11,668 nucleotides of DNA from Acidobacteriota bacterium (GTDB lineage Bacteria > Acidobacteriota > Terriglobia > Terriglobales > Acidobacteriaceae), in the NCBI GenBank assembly GCA_021851465.1, contig JAJZDL010000079.1, positions 1 through 11,668 on the forward strand, read 5' to 3'. Positions 1-6,657 of this stretch are shown here, piece by piece. The notes beneath the pieces were generated by a model. The model was not told where the DNA came from and ran no database searches. It worked only from the letters and a program-made list of their open reading frames with translations. Numbering within the stretch: the first letter of the stretch is position 1; every line of letters starts with the position of its first letter. The position numbers and the translations under genes are program-made.

Positions 1-987
1 CGCGTAGCCGGTGCGCATGACGGCGCGCTGCACGTTGCCCGGCCCCCAGTCGTATGCGGCCATCGCCAGATACCAGTCGCCGAACTGGTCGTATAGATCT
101 TTCATATAGCGCGCGTACGCCAGCGAACTCTTCTCCGGGTCGAAGCGCTCATCGAACCAACTGTTGCGCTCCAGGCCGTACGCGCCCGCGAACGGCATGA
201 ACTGCCACATGCCGCCCGCGCCCGAGCTGCGGTTCACCACCTGCGGCTGAAACCCCGATTCCGCCACGGCAAGGTAGATCAGGTCCTGCGGCACGCCGGC
301 GTCCTTCAGGTCCCTTGAGATCATCTCCCTGTACTTCCCGGCCCGCTCCAACGATGCCTTCAGATGTGCGTGCCCCACAGGAGAGTTTGTGAAGTAGCTG
401 ATGAACCCGGCCACATAGTCGTTGATCACCAGCGGCAGATCGGACTGCGTCGTCTTCAACTCCGCCTCGACCTGCGCCTTCAAGGCAGGATTGGACGGGA
501 AGGTCACCTCATCGGCGGCATCCAGAGGCGTGGCTTCAATCGGCTCGCTGAAGCCCGTGCCCTCCTTCAGCGCGGCGATCTCCAGTGCGTTGATCCGGTC
601 CAGCAGGCGCTCGAACTCATCGGAGAGTTGCGGATCGTTCTTCACGTCCATCCCGCTGGTCAACATCAGGTCGATCGCCATGTCGAAGTTGGCCCGCGCG
701 GCCTCCAGCTTTCCGGCGCGGTAGTCGGCGACACCGCTGCTATAGGCCCCTTCGGCCTGATGAATGAGCATCTGCACCTTCTGTGCCTGTGCCTCCGGCT
801 CGCCGGACTGCGCCTGCGCTATCGCCGGAGCGGGCGCTGCGGCCTGCTGCGGCGCGGCGAGTGTCGGCGCCGTGGCCTTTGCGGGTACTCCGCCCGCTGC
901 GCCTGCCCGCTGCATTTGCGGACAGCCCGCAAGCAGCGCTAGAGGCAGGCAGGCAATCGCCATAGCCCACCGTCGCACTCCGCTCAC
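1..987 (-). CDS. MltD-like membrane-bound lytic murein transglycosylase lipoprotein (C-terminus cut by window edge)
   Basis: The open frame runs off the left edge, so only the N-terminal ~329 residues are visible. From the GTG at 987 there is a short signal peptide with two arginines and a lipobox LLAGC (Cys about residue 22), then an Ala/Pro/Gln-rich linker, a helical middle region, and an SLT (GH23-type) transglycosylase domain from about residue 225. The catalytic glutamate lies in AVAESGF (E243), followed by the family motifs GAGGMWQFMP, a YGL segment, DERFDPEKSS, and AAYDWGPGNV, where most relatives have Asn instead of Asp. Lytic transglycosylases of this family cleave peptidoglycan between MurNAc and GlcNAc to leave 1,6-anhydroMurNAc, here probably anchored to the outer membrane. 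Start choice: ATG at 963 would remove the basic n-region of the signal peptide, so GTG at 987 or 978 is preferred. LysM repeats may follow outside the window. The gene is divergent from lepA. Confidence 0.88.
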   Translation of the reverse strand, partial: MSGVRRWAMAIACLPLALLAGCPQMQRAGAAGGVPAKATAPTLAAPQQAAAPAPAIAQAQSGEPEAQAQKVQMLIHQAEGAYSSGVADYRAGKLEAARANFDMAIDLMLTSGMDVKNDPQLSDEFERLLDRINALEIAALKEGTGFSEPIEATPLDAADEVTFPSNPALKAQVEAELKTTQSDLPLVINDYVAGFISYFTNSPVGHAHLKASLERAGKYREMISRDLKDAGVPQDLIYLAVAESGFQPQVVNRSSGAGGMWQFMPFAGAYGLERNSWFDERFDPEKSSLAYARYMKDLYDQFGDWYLAMAAYDWGPGNVQRAVMRTGYA

Positions 988-1057
988 CAGCCGCACCTGC
1001 TTGCCGTATGCATCGAGAATCCGGTTCCACTCCTTCGCCGACGACTGAATCGCCCAT

Positions 1058-1090
1058 TGCAAACGCAGTGCTCATTGTATGACGTTTGCA
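1058..1090. repeat. 8-bp inverted repeat flanking a possible -10 element between the transglycosylase gene and lepA
   Basis: TGCAAACG at 1058-1065 is repeated in inverse orientation as CGTTTGCA at 1083-1090, with a 17-bp spacer. The spacer contains TACAAT on the minus strand (1079-1074), a plausible -10 element for the transglycosylase gene, although no good -35 is visible. The symmetric placement around the putative -10 suggests an operator, but this is inference from position only. Confidence 0.3.
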
Positions 1091-1208
1091 GGGCCGTTCG
1101 GTATAGGTCCCGCACTGACGCGGGCCGCCACTCTGCGCCGCGCACCTGGCGCGAAGAGGGCCTGCTGCACAGTGATAGCATCGAAGATTGAGGCACTCCG
1201 CACCCCGC

Positions 1209-3011
1209 ATGGACCCGAACCGTATCCGCAACTTCGCCATCATCGCGCACATCGACCATGGCAAATCCACGCTCTCCGACCGCTTGCTCGAACTCACCGG
1301 CAGCCTGACCGCGCGAGAGATGCAGGCCCAGGTGCTCGACGCAATGGATCTCGAACGCGAGCGCGGCATCACCATCAAGGCCCACACCGTGCGCATGATG
1401 TACCAGGCGCACGACGGCGAGACCTACCAGCTCAACCTCATCGACACGCCCGGCCACGTCGACTTCAGCTATGAGGTCTCCCGCTCGCTCGCCTCCTGCG
1501 AGGGCGCGCTGCTGGTCGTCGATGCGTCGCAGGGCGTCGAGGCGCAGACGCTCGCCAACGCCTACCTCGCCATCAACCACGGCCTCGAAGTCCTCCCCAT
1601 CATCAACAAGATCGACCTTCCCTCCGCCGACATCGAACGCACCCGCGAGATGATCGAGAAAGCCGTCGGCCTGCCCGCCGACGACGCTCTCGCCGTCTCC
1701 GCCAAGACAGGCGAGGGCGTCGCCGAGATCCTCGAAGCCGTCGTGCATCGGCTTTCTCCTCCCAAGGGAGACGCCGACGCGCCGCTCCAGGCCCTCATCT
1801 TCGACTCCTGGTTCGACCCCTACCGCGGCGTCGTCGTCCTCGCGCGCATCGTCAACGGACGCCTGCGCCAGGGCATGAAGATCAAGATCGTCTCCAACGG
1901 CAAACAATTCGAAGTCGAGAGCATGGGCGTGATGACGCCCAAGCCGGTCGCGCTCGCCGAACTCTCCGCCGGCGAGGTCGGCTTCTTCGTCGCCACCATC
2001 AAAAACGTCGCCGATACCAAAGTCGGAGACACCATCACCGAGGTCGCGCGCCCCTGCGCAGAGGCCCTGCCGGGCTTTGAAGACATCAAGAGCATGGTCT
2101 TCGCCGGGCTCTATACCGTCGATTCGCACGAGCACGCCATGCTGCGCGACGCGCTGGAAAAGCTCCGCCTCAACGACGCCAGCTTCTCCTTCGAGCCGGA
2201 GTCCTCCGTCGCGCTCGGCTTCGGCTTTCGATGCGGCTTCCTCGGCCTGCTCCACCTTGAAATCATTCAAGAGCGCCTCGAGCGCGAGTACGATCTCGAC
2301 CTCATCACCACAGCGCCCGGAGTCCGCTACCAGATCACACTCACCGACGGAAAGGTCGTCGAGGTGGACAACCCATCGCGCTGGCCGGAACCCACGGAGA
2401 TCGTCTCCGTCGCGGAGCCGGTCATCACCGCGCGAATCCTCACCAACGAGGAGTATGTAGGAGGTATTCTCAAGCTGGTTGAAGAAAAACGCGGCCGTCA
2501 GAAGAACCTCGAGTACGTCTCCGCCACCCGCGTCATGATTACCTACGAGCTTCCGCTCAACGAGATCGTCCTCGACTTCTACGACCGCCTCAAGACCGTC
2601 TCCCGCGGCTACGCCTCACTGGACTACGTCCTCTCCGGCTCGTGGATCTCGCCCATGGTCAAGCTCGACATCCTCATCGGCGGCGACCCGGTCGATGCGC
2701 TCTCCATCATCGTCCACCGCGACTTCGCATACGACCGCGGCCGCGCTCTCGTCTCCAAGATGCGCCAGCTCATTCCGCGCCAGATGTTCGAGGTCGCCAT
2801 CCAGGCCGCCATCGGCGCAAAGGTCATCGCCCGAGAGACGGTCACCGCCCTGCGCAAAAACGTCATCGCCAAATGCTACGGCGGCGACATCAGCCGTAAA
2901 CGCAAGCTCCTCGAAAAACAGAAGGAAGGCAAGAAGCGCATGAAGCGCATCGGCAAGGTGGACATTCCCCAGGAGGCCTTCCTCGCCGTCCTCAAAGTTG
3001 GCGAAGAGTAG
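1209..3011 (+). CDS. lepA: Elongation factor 4 (LepA/EF4), ribosome-associated GTPase
   Basis: This 600-residue protein matches the usual LepA length (E. coli LepA is 599). LepA binds the ribosome, hydrolyses GTP and acts on translating or maturing ribosomes (back-translocation, initiation and elongation quality control). The GTPase motifs are all present: G1 AHIDHGKST (13-21), the switch I stretch RERGITIK (50-57), G3 DTPGH (79-83), G4 NKID (133-136) and G5 SAK (164-166). Domain II, the EF-G-like domains III and V, and the LepA-specific C-terminal domain follow; the last includes the basic segment around GDISRKRKLLEKQKEGKKR and ends near KVGEE. ATG at 1209 gives the conserved N-terminus MDPNRIRNFAIIAHIDHGK; a TTG at 1188 would add seven atypical residues. 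A GAGG at 1190-1193 is a weak, distant ribosome binding site. The gene stands alone, divergent from the transglycosylase gene and convergent with ompH. Confidence 0.98.
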   Translation: MDPNRIRNFAIIAHIDHGKSTLSDRLLELTGSLTAREMQAQVLDAMDLERERGITIKAHTVRMMYQAHDGETYQLNLIDTPGHVDFSYEVSRSLASCEGALLVVDASQGVEAQTLANAYLAINHGLEVLPIINKIDLPSADIERTREMIEKAVGLPADDALAVSAKTGEGVAEILEAVVHRLSPPKGDADAPLQALIFDSWFDPYRGVVVLARIVNGRLRQGMKIKIVSNGKQFEVESMGVMTPKPVALAELSAGEVGFFVATIKNVADTKVGDTITEVARPCAEALPGFEDIKSMVFAGLYTVDSHEHAMLRDALEKLRLNDASFSFEPESSVALGFGFRCGFLGLLHLEIIQERLEREYDLDLITTAPGVRYQITLTDGKVVEVDNPSRWPEPTEIVSVAEPVITARILTNEEYVGGILKLVEEKRGRQKNLEYVSATRVMITYELPLNEIVLDFYDRLKTVSRGYASLDYVLSGSWISPMVKLDILIGGDPVDALSIIVHRDFAYDRGRALVSKMRQLIPRQMFEVAIQAAIGAKVIARETVTALRKNVIAKCYGGDISRKRKLLEKQKEGKKRMKRIGKVDIPQEAFLAVLKVGEE

Positions 3012-3093
3012 TGTCGAAGGCCGCTCTCTTCGCAGCAGACAGCAACTTGCTACATCCCAGGCGCTCCGTCGTATCTGTGGAAAGTCCAAGATC

Positions 3094-3119
3094 TGTGCAG
3101 ATTGCATAACATCTGCACA
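3094..3119. repeat. Perfect 9-bp inverted repeat with 8-bp spacer
   Basis: TGTGCAGAT (3094-3102) and ATCTGCACA (3111-3119) are exact reverse complements separated by TGCATAAC. Half-site centres are 17 bp apart, which fits two major grooves on roughly the same DNA face and is typical of a dimeric protein's operator; it could also form an RNA hairpin. Each half-site also resembles a degenerate DnaA box read outward. No promoter is visible beside it. Confidence 0.55.
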
Positions 3120-3233
3120 AACCTGAGAGAACTCCTCTCAATGTTTCCCCTAAACCAATGAAAAACAACCTCTTCCGAGGGAAATTAAGCGCATCCATCC
3201 CTCTTCGCTGCGGGCGTGGATCTGGATTGTGAA

Positions 3234-3267
3234 TCGTCCACATCCCGCAATCCACATCTTTTCCACA
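3234..3267 (+). other. Three co-oriented DnaA-box-like sites
   Basis: Three 9-mers ending in TCCACA lie head to tail: TCGTCCACA (3234-3242), CAATCCACA (3248-3256) and TTTTCCACA (3259-3267). The DnaA box consensus is TTATNCACA; the third differs at one position and the first two at two each. Two further TCCACA hexamers lie at 3314-3319 (same strand) and 3076-3081 (opposite strand). This could be a DnaA titration or origin-related cluster, or binding sites for another protein. Only the repetition is certain. Confidence 0.35.
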
Positions 3268-3322
3268 ACACAATCCGAGGTAAGCGAGCCGAATGCAAGG
3301 AGGGAATCCCTGCTCCACAATA

Positions 3323-3353
3323 CAAAAGGGAGGCCAGCGCGGCCTCCCTTTTG
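3323..3353. terminator. Bidirectional rho-independent terminator between lepA and ompH
   Basis: CAAAAGGGAGGCC (3323-3335), a 5-nt loop AGCGC and GGCCTCCCTTTTG (3341-3353) form a perfect 13-bp stem. The arm ends give an A-tract before and a T-tract after the GC-rich core on both strands, so it can terminate lepA on the plus strand and ompH on the minus strand. It lies 18 bp past the ompH stop codon. It is about 310 bp past the lepA stop, so lepA mRNA would carry a long 3' tail unless a nearer signal is used. Confidence 0.85.
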
Positions 3354-3371
3354 ACGGATCGTGCTGCTCTG

Positions 3372-4097
3372 TTAGTTGGCTGCAGGCTTCGCGGTGGCCG
3401 CCGGCTTTGCGGTGGTGGTTCGCGGAGTTGTGGTTGCAGGCTTGGTGCGTGGGGTCGATGCCGCCGCCGCAGGGGCCTGCGGTGTTACGGGGTACGCCGC
3501 GTTGTACGCTGAAACCACTGCGTCCGTGATGTCTGAGTTCGGCTGCTCAGCGGCCCATAACACCGGGCTCTGCTGGTCGCCTGCGTTCAGCAGAAGCGTG
3601 TACCCGTTATCGGTTGCGTACTTCTTCATGACAGCATCGAACTTTTGCGCAACCTTGCCGAGCGCCGCCTGCATGTCCGTGTTGAATGAGTTCTGCGCGT
3701 CCTCGGCGTCGTGCTGGTACTGCGTGTCGTCGGCGTCGATGACCTTCACTTGGGCAGCGCGCTCCGCGTCCGGCATCGTCGATGGGGCCGCCTGTAGCTG
3801 CTTCTTCAATGCATCGATCTTCGCAGCCTCTGCATCGATCTTGTCTTTCTGGGGTTGGTACTTCTTCCTCACATCTTCCACCGCAGCCTGGCCTTCGTTG
3901 GTCGCGTAGACGGCCTGCTCGAACATGATGAGCCCAATCCGAGCGGGGAAGGACGACGGAGGTACTAGTTTGGGTGCCTGCGCAGCAGGTGCTGCGGATG
4001 CGGCTTGATGCGGCGCGGCAGGTTGAGTCTGAGCGACCGCAGCCACGGGGAGTATGCCCGCGAGCAGTGCAGTGAAGAGAGCAAACTTGGGATTCAT
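3372..4097 (-). CDS. OmpH/Skp family periplasmic chaperone-like protein
   Basis: This 241-residue protein starts at ATG 4097, with AAGGAG at 4114-4109 (11-nt spacing). A signal peptide covers residues 1-22 (hydrophobic FALFTALLAGILP, AVA cleavage site before Gln23). An Ala/Pro/Gln-rich linker follows to about 50, then the OmpH/Skp core: a first strand ARIGLIMFEQAV with NEGQ, a long charged, coiled-coil-type helical hairpin (about 70-170), and a closing segment NSDITDAVVSAYNAAYP typical of the family. The last ~36 residues are a low-complexity tail of Ala, Pro, Thr, Lys and Arg, making the protein much longer than E. coli Skp (161 with signal peptide). Skp binds unfolded outer-membrane proteins in the periplasm as a trimer; the same role is inferred here. 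Unlike the common arrangement, it does not lie beside bamA or lpxD in this window. A strong promoter lies about 210 bp upstream. Confidence 0.85.
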   Translation of the reverse strand: MNPKFALFTALLAGILPVAAVAQTQPAAPHQAASAAPAAQAPKLVPPSSFPARIGLIMFEQAVYATNEGQAAVEDVRKKYQPQKDKIDAEAAKIDALKKQLQAAPSTMPDAERAAQVKVIDADDTQYQHDAEDAQNSFNTDMQAALGKVAQKFDAVMKKYATDNGYTLLLNAGDQQSPVLWAAEQPNSDITDAVVSAYNAAYPVTPQAPAAAASTPRTKPATTTPRTTTAKPAATAKPAAN

Positions 4098-4309
4098 GCG
4101 GTGTAAAGCTCCTTGGAATTTTTCCTGAACCATGTGCCGCCGGACGTGCACTCGCGTGCCATCTGCGTCAGTTGCCCTGCATCCACCTACCGGGTTGCCA
4201 ACCGCGCAACCACAGCAGGCTCTCACCGCGCTTGACCACCCTTGACCTTCATCGACTGCGTTCTGTCGATGGGAATCGGCGGGAGCGAGAGGGCTGCCAG
4301 AACAATCAT

Positions 4310-4338
4310 ATTATATTGCCCGAGCCCCAAAGGGTCAA
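4310..4338 (-). promoter_or_regulatory. Near-consensus sigma-70 promoter, probably for ompH
   Basis: On the minus strand, TTGACC (4338-4333), a 17-bp spacer and TATAAT (4315-4310) match the housekeeping consensus at 11 of 12 positions. Transcription would begin near 4303 and run toward ompH, giving a leader of about 205 nt before its ATG at 4097. The long leader contains a 7-bp hairpin and may carry regulation. Confidence 0.65.
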
Positions 4339-4615
4339 ACTACAATCTTCCGAAATCTGGAGTCTACCGCACAACCCCTCTAATTTTTGGGGAGAAGACC
4401 TCGATGCCAGCACTGAATATATGCCGCAATTGCCCCATCTATATACTCTGGCATTTGGCATCCCAATTGCCTATCAACTTCAACAACTGTACGAATACAA
4501 CCGTACTGCAAAGCCCTCGCTCCTTCCAATTCCTATGCTTCGGGAGCCAGGTTTTGTGACCGACATTCTGGGAAGCGGATCGCTTGCGAGACGCAGTGCC
4601 CAGCCGGCTTAGACA

Positions 4616-4743
4616 TACGCCCACTGTAGGCGTAGTCACCGGGTTTCAGCATTCGCTTCCGCAAGGAAGCAATTTCAGGAGGCCTTTGACAGGCCATCGT
4701 AGTTGGGGCCGCTTCCGTCCTTCAGGAGCGGCCTTTCTACGCC
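4616..4743 (+). ncRNA. Possible structured RNA: four successive hairpins with competing helices (class not recognised)
   Basis: Read on the plus strand: hairpin 1 is TACGCC/GGCGTA (4616-4634, 7-nt loop); hairpin 2 is GCTTCC/GGAAGC closed by a GCAA (GNRA) tetraloop (4655-4670); hairpin 3 is GGCCT/AGGCC (4681-4695, 5-nt loop); hairpin 4 is GGCCGCT/AGCGGCC (4707-4733) followed by TTTCT. In addition GGCGTAG (4629-4635) is the exact complement of CTACGCC (4737-4743), which would enclose hairpins 2-4 and exclude hairpin 1. The GNRA loop and 3' T-run favour the plus strand. I compared it by eye with SRP RNA, tmRNA, RNase P and 6S RNA and found no match. No clear promoter is visible. It could instead be the 3' end of the minus-strand receptor transcript. 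Confidence 0.3.
4707..4738 (+). terminator. Terminator-like hairpin
   Basis: A 7-bp GC-rich stem GGCCGCT (4707-4713) / AGCGGCC (4727-4733) is followed directly by TTTCT. On the plus strand this looks like a modest rho-independent terminator that would end a transcript covering the hairpins at 4616-4695. On the minus strand the stem lies about 145 bp past the chemotaxis receptor stop codon but lacks a T-run. Confidence 0.4.
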
Positions 4744-4877
4744 GCCAAGTGCGATAGCCCAATGGTTGAACTGTCATACCAACGCTGCGCACACCGCAGA
4801 GGATGGCAAAAGAATCCCCGCATACAGTCGTTGTTTCCTCGTGGAGTGCGTCTCCCGCTGCTTTTAGATGGCCCCTC

Positions 4878-6569
4878 TCAGACCGCATCCCTCCACTTCG
4901 CCAACATGGGCCGCTTTTCCCCAGTTGACTCGCGCAGGCCCACCTCGCGCAGGCCCACGTCGAACCGGTTCACCATGTTCTGCAGACCCAGAGCCAGGTC
5001 GAAGAGCTCTTCGCAGGCGTGCGCCGAGAGCTGCGAACCCTCGGCGGATTCCGTAGCAAGCTCGTTGATCTGGCCCATGCTCGCCGTCACCTGTTCGGTC
5101 GCCGCTGCCTGTTGCGCCGCCGAGCACGCAATCTGCGTCACCATCGTGCCCACCGTGTCCGCCTCGCGGATGATCTTCTGTAACGTATCGCCCGCGATAC
5201 CGGCTACCGCGACGCCCTGCTCCACTACCGCGATATCGGAGCGGATATAGCGCACCAGGTTCGCAGTCTCCGACTGAAAATCATGGATCACGGCGGCAAT
5301 CTCTCCGGTCGATCCCGTCGTCCGCTCCGCCAACCGGCGCACCTCGCCGGCAACCACTGCAAAGCCGCGGCCCTGTTCGCCCGCGCGCGCCGCCTCGATC
5401 GCTGCGTTCAGGGCCAGCAGATTGGTTTGTTCAGAGATCTCGTCGATCACCCCCACAATCCGGCCAATCTCATCCGACCGCACCCTCAACTGTTCAATCT
5501 TTTCCGCTGCGGTCTCCGCGCCGCGCGCAATGCCGCGCATCCGCCCCAAAACGTCCTCCACAATCTTTCCGCCCTCACGGGCGCTCTCGGCCGCGCTTTG
5601 GGCAGAGCGCGCCGCGGTGTTCGTGTGCTGCGACACCTCGCGCACCGTCGCCGCCATCTCCTGCATGGCCGTGGCGATCTGCCCCACCTGCTGCTTCTGG
5701 TTCTCCGCGCTCTCGGCGGATTGTGCCGCCGCCGCCGAGATCTCCCGGCTCGATCCCGAGACGTTCTCCGCGGTTGAGGCAATCGACAGCATCACGCAAC
5801 GCAGTCCGTTCTTCATTCTGTTCAGCCCCCGCGCGGCCTTGCCCATCTCGTCGTCGCTCTCCACCTCCATGTCCTCGATCGTTAGATTGTTCGACGATAC
5901 CGTCTCGATCATCCGCGACATTCGGTACATCGTTCTGACGATCAACCGCGCAATAACCAACGCAATGGCCGATCCGATCGCCAGACCGCCCAGTGCCAGG
6001 ACAAGCATCAGGGTCTTCGACCAACTCTCGGTGGCCATCTCCCGATTCAGAGCGTCCTGCCGCTGGCGCTCAAACGCTGCCGTCATATCGCTCATTGCAT
6101 CCGCCAGTGCGGTATACAGCACCAGCGATTCATGTTCCTTGTACAACGCAAGAGATCCTTTAAAGTCCCCCGCACGGTACAGCGCGACCACCTGGTCGTT
6201 GCGCGCGATATAGTTGGAGTTCGCAAGTTCCAGCCGGGCGCAGAGGTCTTTGTCCTCGGCGCTGACGAGCAGGGGCTTCAGCTCCTCCAACTCGCGGCGA
6301 AAGTCCTGGCCGCCGTGCTCCAACAGATGCGTGGGGTCATTGTCCCGGCCCATCAGCACATCGCGTGTGCCGATCCGCAGCACCAGAATCGCCTGTTGCA
6401 GCGAGTTCGTGGCGTCCTTCTTGGCCGAGTCGATCTCCATCTCCCGCGCCAGCCGCTCGCTGCGCACCGCCGTGCGATAGCCCACAGCGCCCATCGCCGC
6501 AATGATCGCAAGCAGCGACCCGAAGCCGACGGCAATCTTCGCCTTCAGTCCCAATCTTCCCAGGCTCAT
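4878..6569 (-). CDS. Methyl-accepting chemotaxis protein, transmembrane receptor
   Basis: The protein has 563 residues from ATG 6569, chosen because AAGG at 6582-6579 lies 9 nt upstream; an ATG at 6578 abuts it and is unsuitable. TM1 spans about 12-31. A periplasmic helical domain (about 32-185) resembles the four-helix-bundle sensor of MCPs. TM2 is about 186-207, and a HAMP domain follows to about 260. The cytoplasmic signalling domain has the conserved hairpin tip EISEQTNLLALNAAIEAARAG then EQGRGFAVVA (Glu of the GEQGRG turn at residue 398), which contacts CheA and CheW. Such receptors relay ligand binding to the flagellar or twitching motor, with adaptation by CheR and CheB. The C-terminus (KWRDAV) lacks a CheR/CheB-tethering pentapeptide. 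A five-residue VGLRE unit is duplicated near the end. No che genes lie nearby, so this is an orphan receptor. A sigma-28-type promoter precedes it. Confidence 0.95.
   Translation of the reverse strand: MSLGRLGLKAKIAVGFGSLLAIIAAMGAVGYRTAVRSERLAREMEIDSAKKDATNSLQQAILVLRIGTRDVLMGRDNDPTHLLEHGGQDFRRELEELKPLLVSAEDKDLCARLELANSNYIARNDQVVALYRAGDFKGSLALYKEHESLVLYTALADAMSDMTAAFERQRQDALNREMATESWSKTLMLVLALGGLAIGSAIALVIARLIVRTMYRMSRMIETVSSNNLTIEDMEVESDDEMGKAARGLNRMKNGLRCVMLSIASTAENVSGSSREISAAAAQSAESAENQKQQVGQIATAMQEMAATVREVSQHTNTAARSAQSAAESAREGGKIVEDVLGRMRGIARGAETAAEKIEQLRVRSDEIGRIVGVIDEISEQTNLLALNAAIEAARAGEQGRGFAVVAGEVRRLAERTTGSTGEIAAVIHDFQSETANLVRYIRSDIAVVEQGVAVAGIAGDTLQKIIREADTVGTMVTQIACSAAQQAAATEQVTASMGQINELATESAEGSQLSAHACEELFDLALGLQNMVNRFDVGLREVGLRESTGEKRPMLAKWRDAV
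4929..4958 (-). repeat. 15-bp exact tandem duplication inside the receptor gene
   Basis: CTCGCGCAGGCCCAC occurs twice in immediate succession (4929-4943 and 4944-4958). It keeps the reading frame and gives VGLREVGLRE in the receptor's C-terminal tail, about 15 residues before the end. The two copies are identical at the DNA level, which points to a recent slippage event. Confidence 0.9.
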
Positions 6570-6657
6570 GCAAATCATCCTTGGGACCGCGCCCAATGGG
6601 GCCGCCCTTCAGCGACACTCACGCGGACACACCTGTCGCGTGGGCCACATAATCCTC

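Larger units (their letters stand above)
3012..3371. other. 360-bp non-coding gap between convergent lepA and ompH
   Basis: No convincing gene is seen on either strand. Because both neighbours point into this gap, it should hold terminators rather than promoters. It nevertheless contains a 9-bp perfect inverted repeat (3094-3119), a 6-bp hairpin TGAGAG/CTCTCA (3124-3140) that could be a weak end for lepA, an A-rich stretch (about 3140-3190), five TCCACA hexamers (3076-3319) and one strong bidirectional terminator (3323-3353). Its base composition is visibly less GC-rich than the adjacent genes. Confidence 0.7.
4098..4877. other. 780-bp gap without a convincing gene, upstream of ompH and downstream of the chemotaxis receptor
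   Basis: The ompH-proximal part (4098-4338) holds the ompH leader and promoter. Within the leader are a 7-bp hairpin CATCGAC/GTCGATG (4250-4271) and a direct repeat CTTGACC at 4231-4237 and 4241-4247 (10-bp period). The middle (about 4340-4600) is clearly AT-richer than the genome average. It carries open frames on both strands, but their composition and codon use look random and no protein family is recognisable. From 4616 to 4743 there is a run of hairpins described separately. From 4744 to 4877 I see nothing definite. Confidence 0.6.

Noticed and set aside
984..2270. Long minus-strand open frame opposite the lepA 5' half
   Set aside because: It is antisense to a clear LepA. Such frames arise in GC-rich genes from codon bias, and the translated sequence is Asp/Glu/Gly/Val-rich without any family motif.
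4242..4559. Plus-strand open frame of 105 codons in the same AT-richer gap
   Set aside because: It uses a TTG start with no Shine-Dalgarno sequence, competes with another open frame in the same stretch, and its composition is not coding-like.
4172..4612. Plus-strand open frame of 146 codons ending just before the hairpin cluster
   Set aside because: It has a TTG start without a ribosome binding site and overlaps the ompH leader and promoter. Codon third positions look random for this genome, and no protein similarity is recognised.
4600..4612. CCGGCTTA resembling the conserved 3' region of RNase P RNA
   Set aside because: The other conserved blocks, in particular the GAGGAAAGTCCGGGC-type 5' motif, are absent from the upstream ~400 bases.
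4655..4695. Possible SRP RNA domain IV (GGAAGCA-like motif)
   Set aside because: The GGAAGC here forms the 3' arm of a GCAA-capped stem, not the GGAA tetraloop with the asymmetric internal loops that define SRP domain IV.
4646..4888. Minus-strand 80-codon frame downstream of the chemotaxis receptor
   Set aside because: It runs through the hairpin cluster and overlaps the receptor end, and it shows no family similarity.
6609..6650. 13-codon minus-strand reading frame (ATG at 6650) right after the sigma-28 -10, preceded by GGAGG
   Set aside because: The predicted transcript start is at about the same base, so GGAGG would not be transcribed. The frame is too short to support without expression data.
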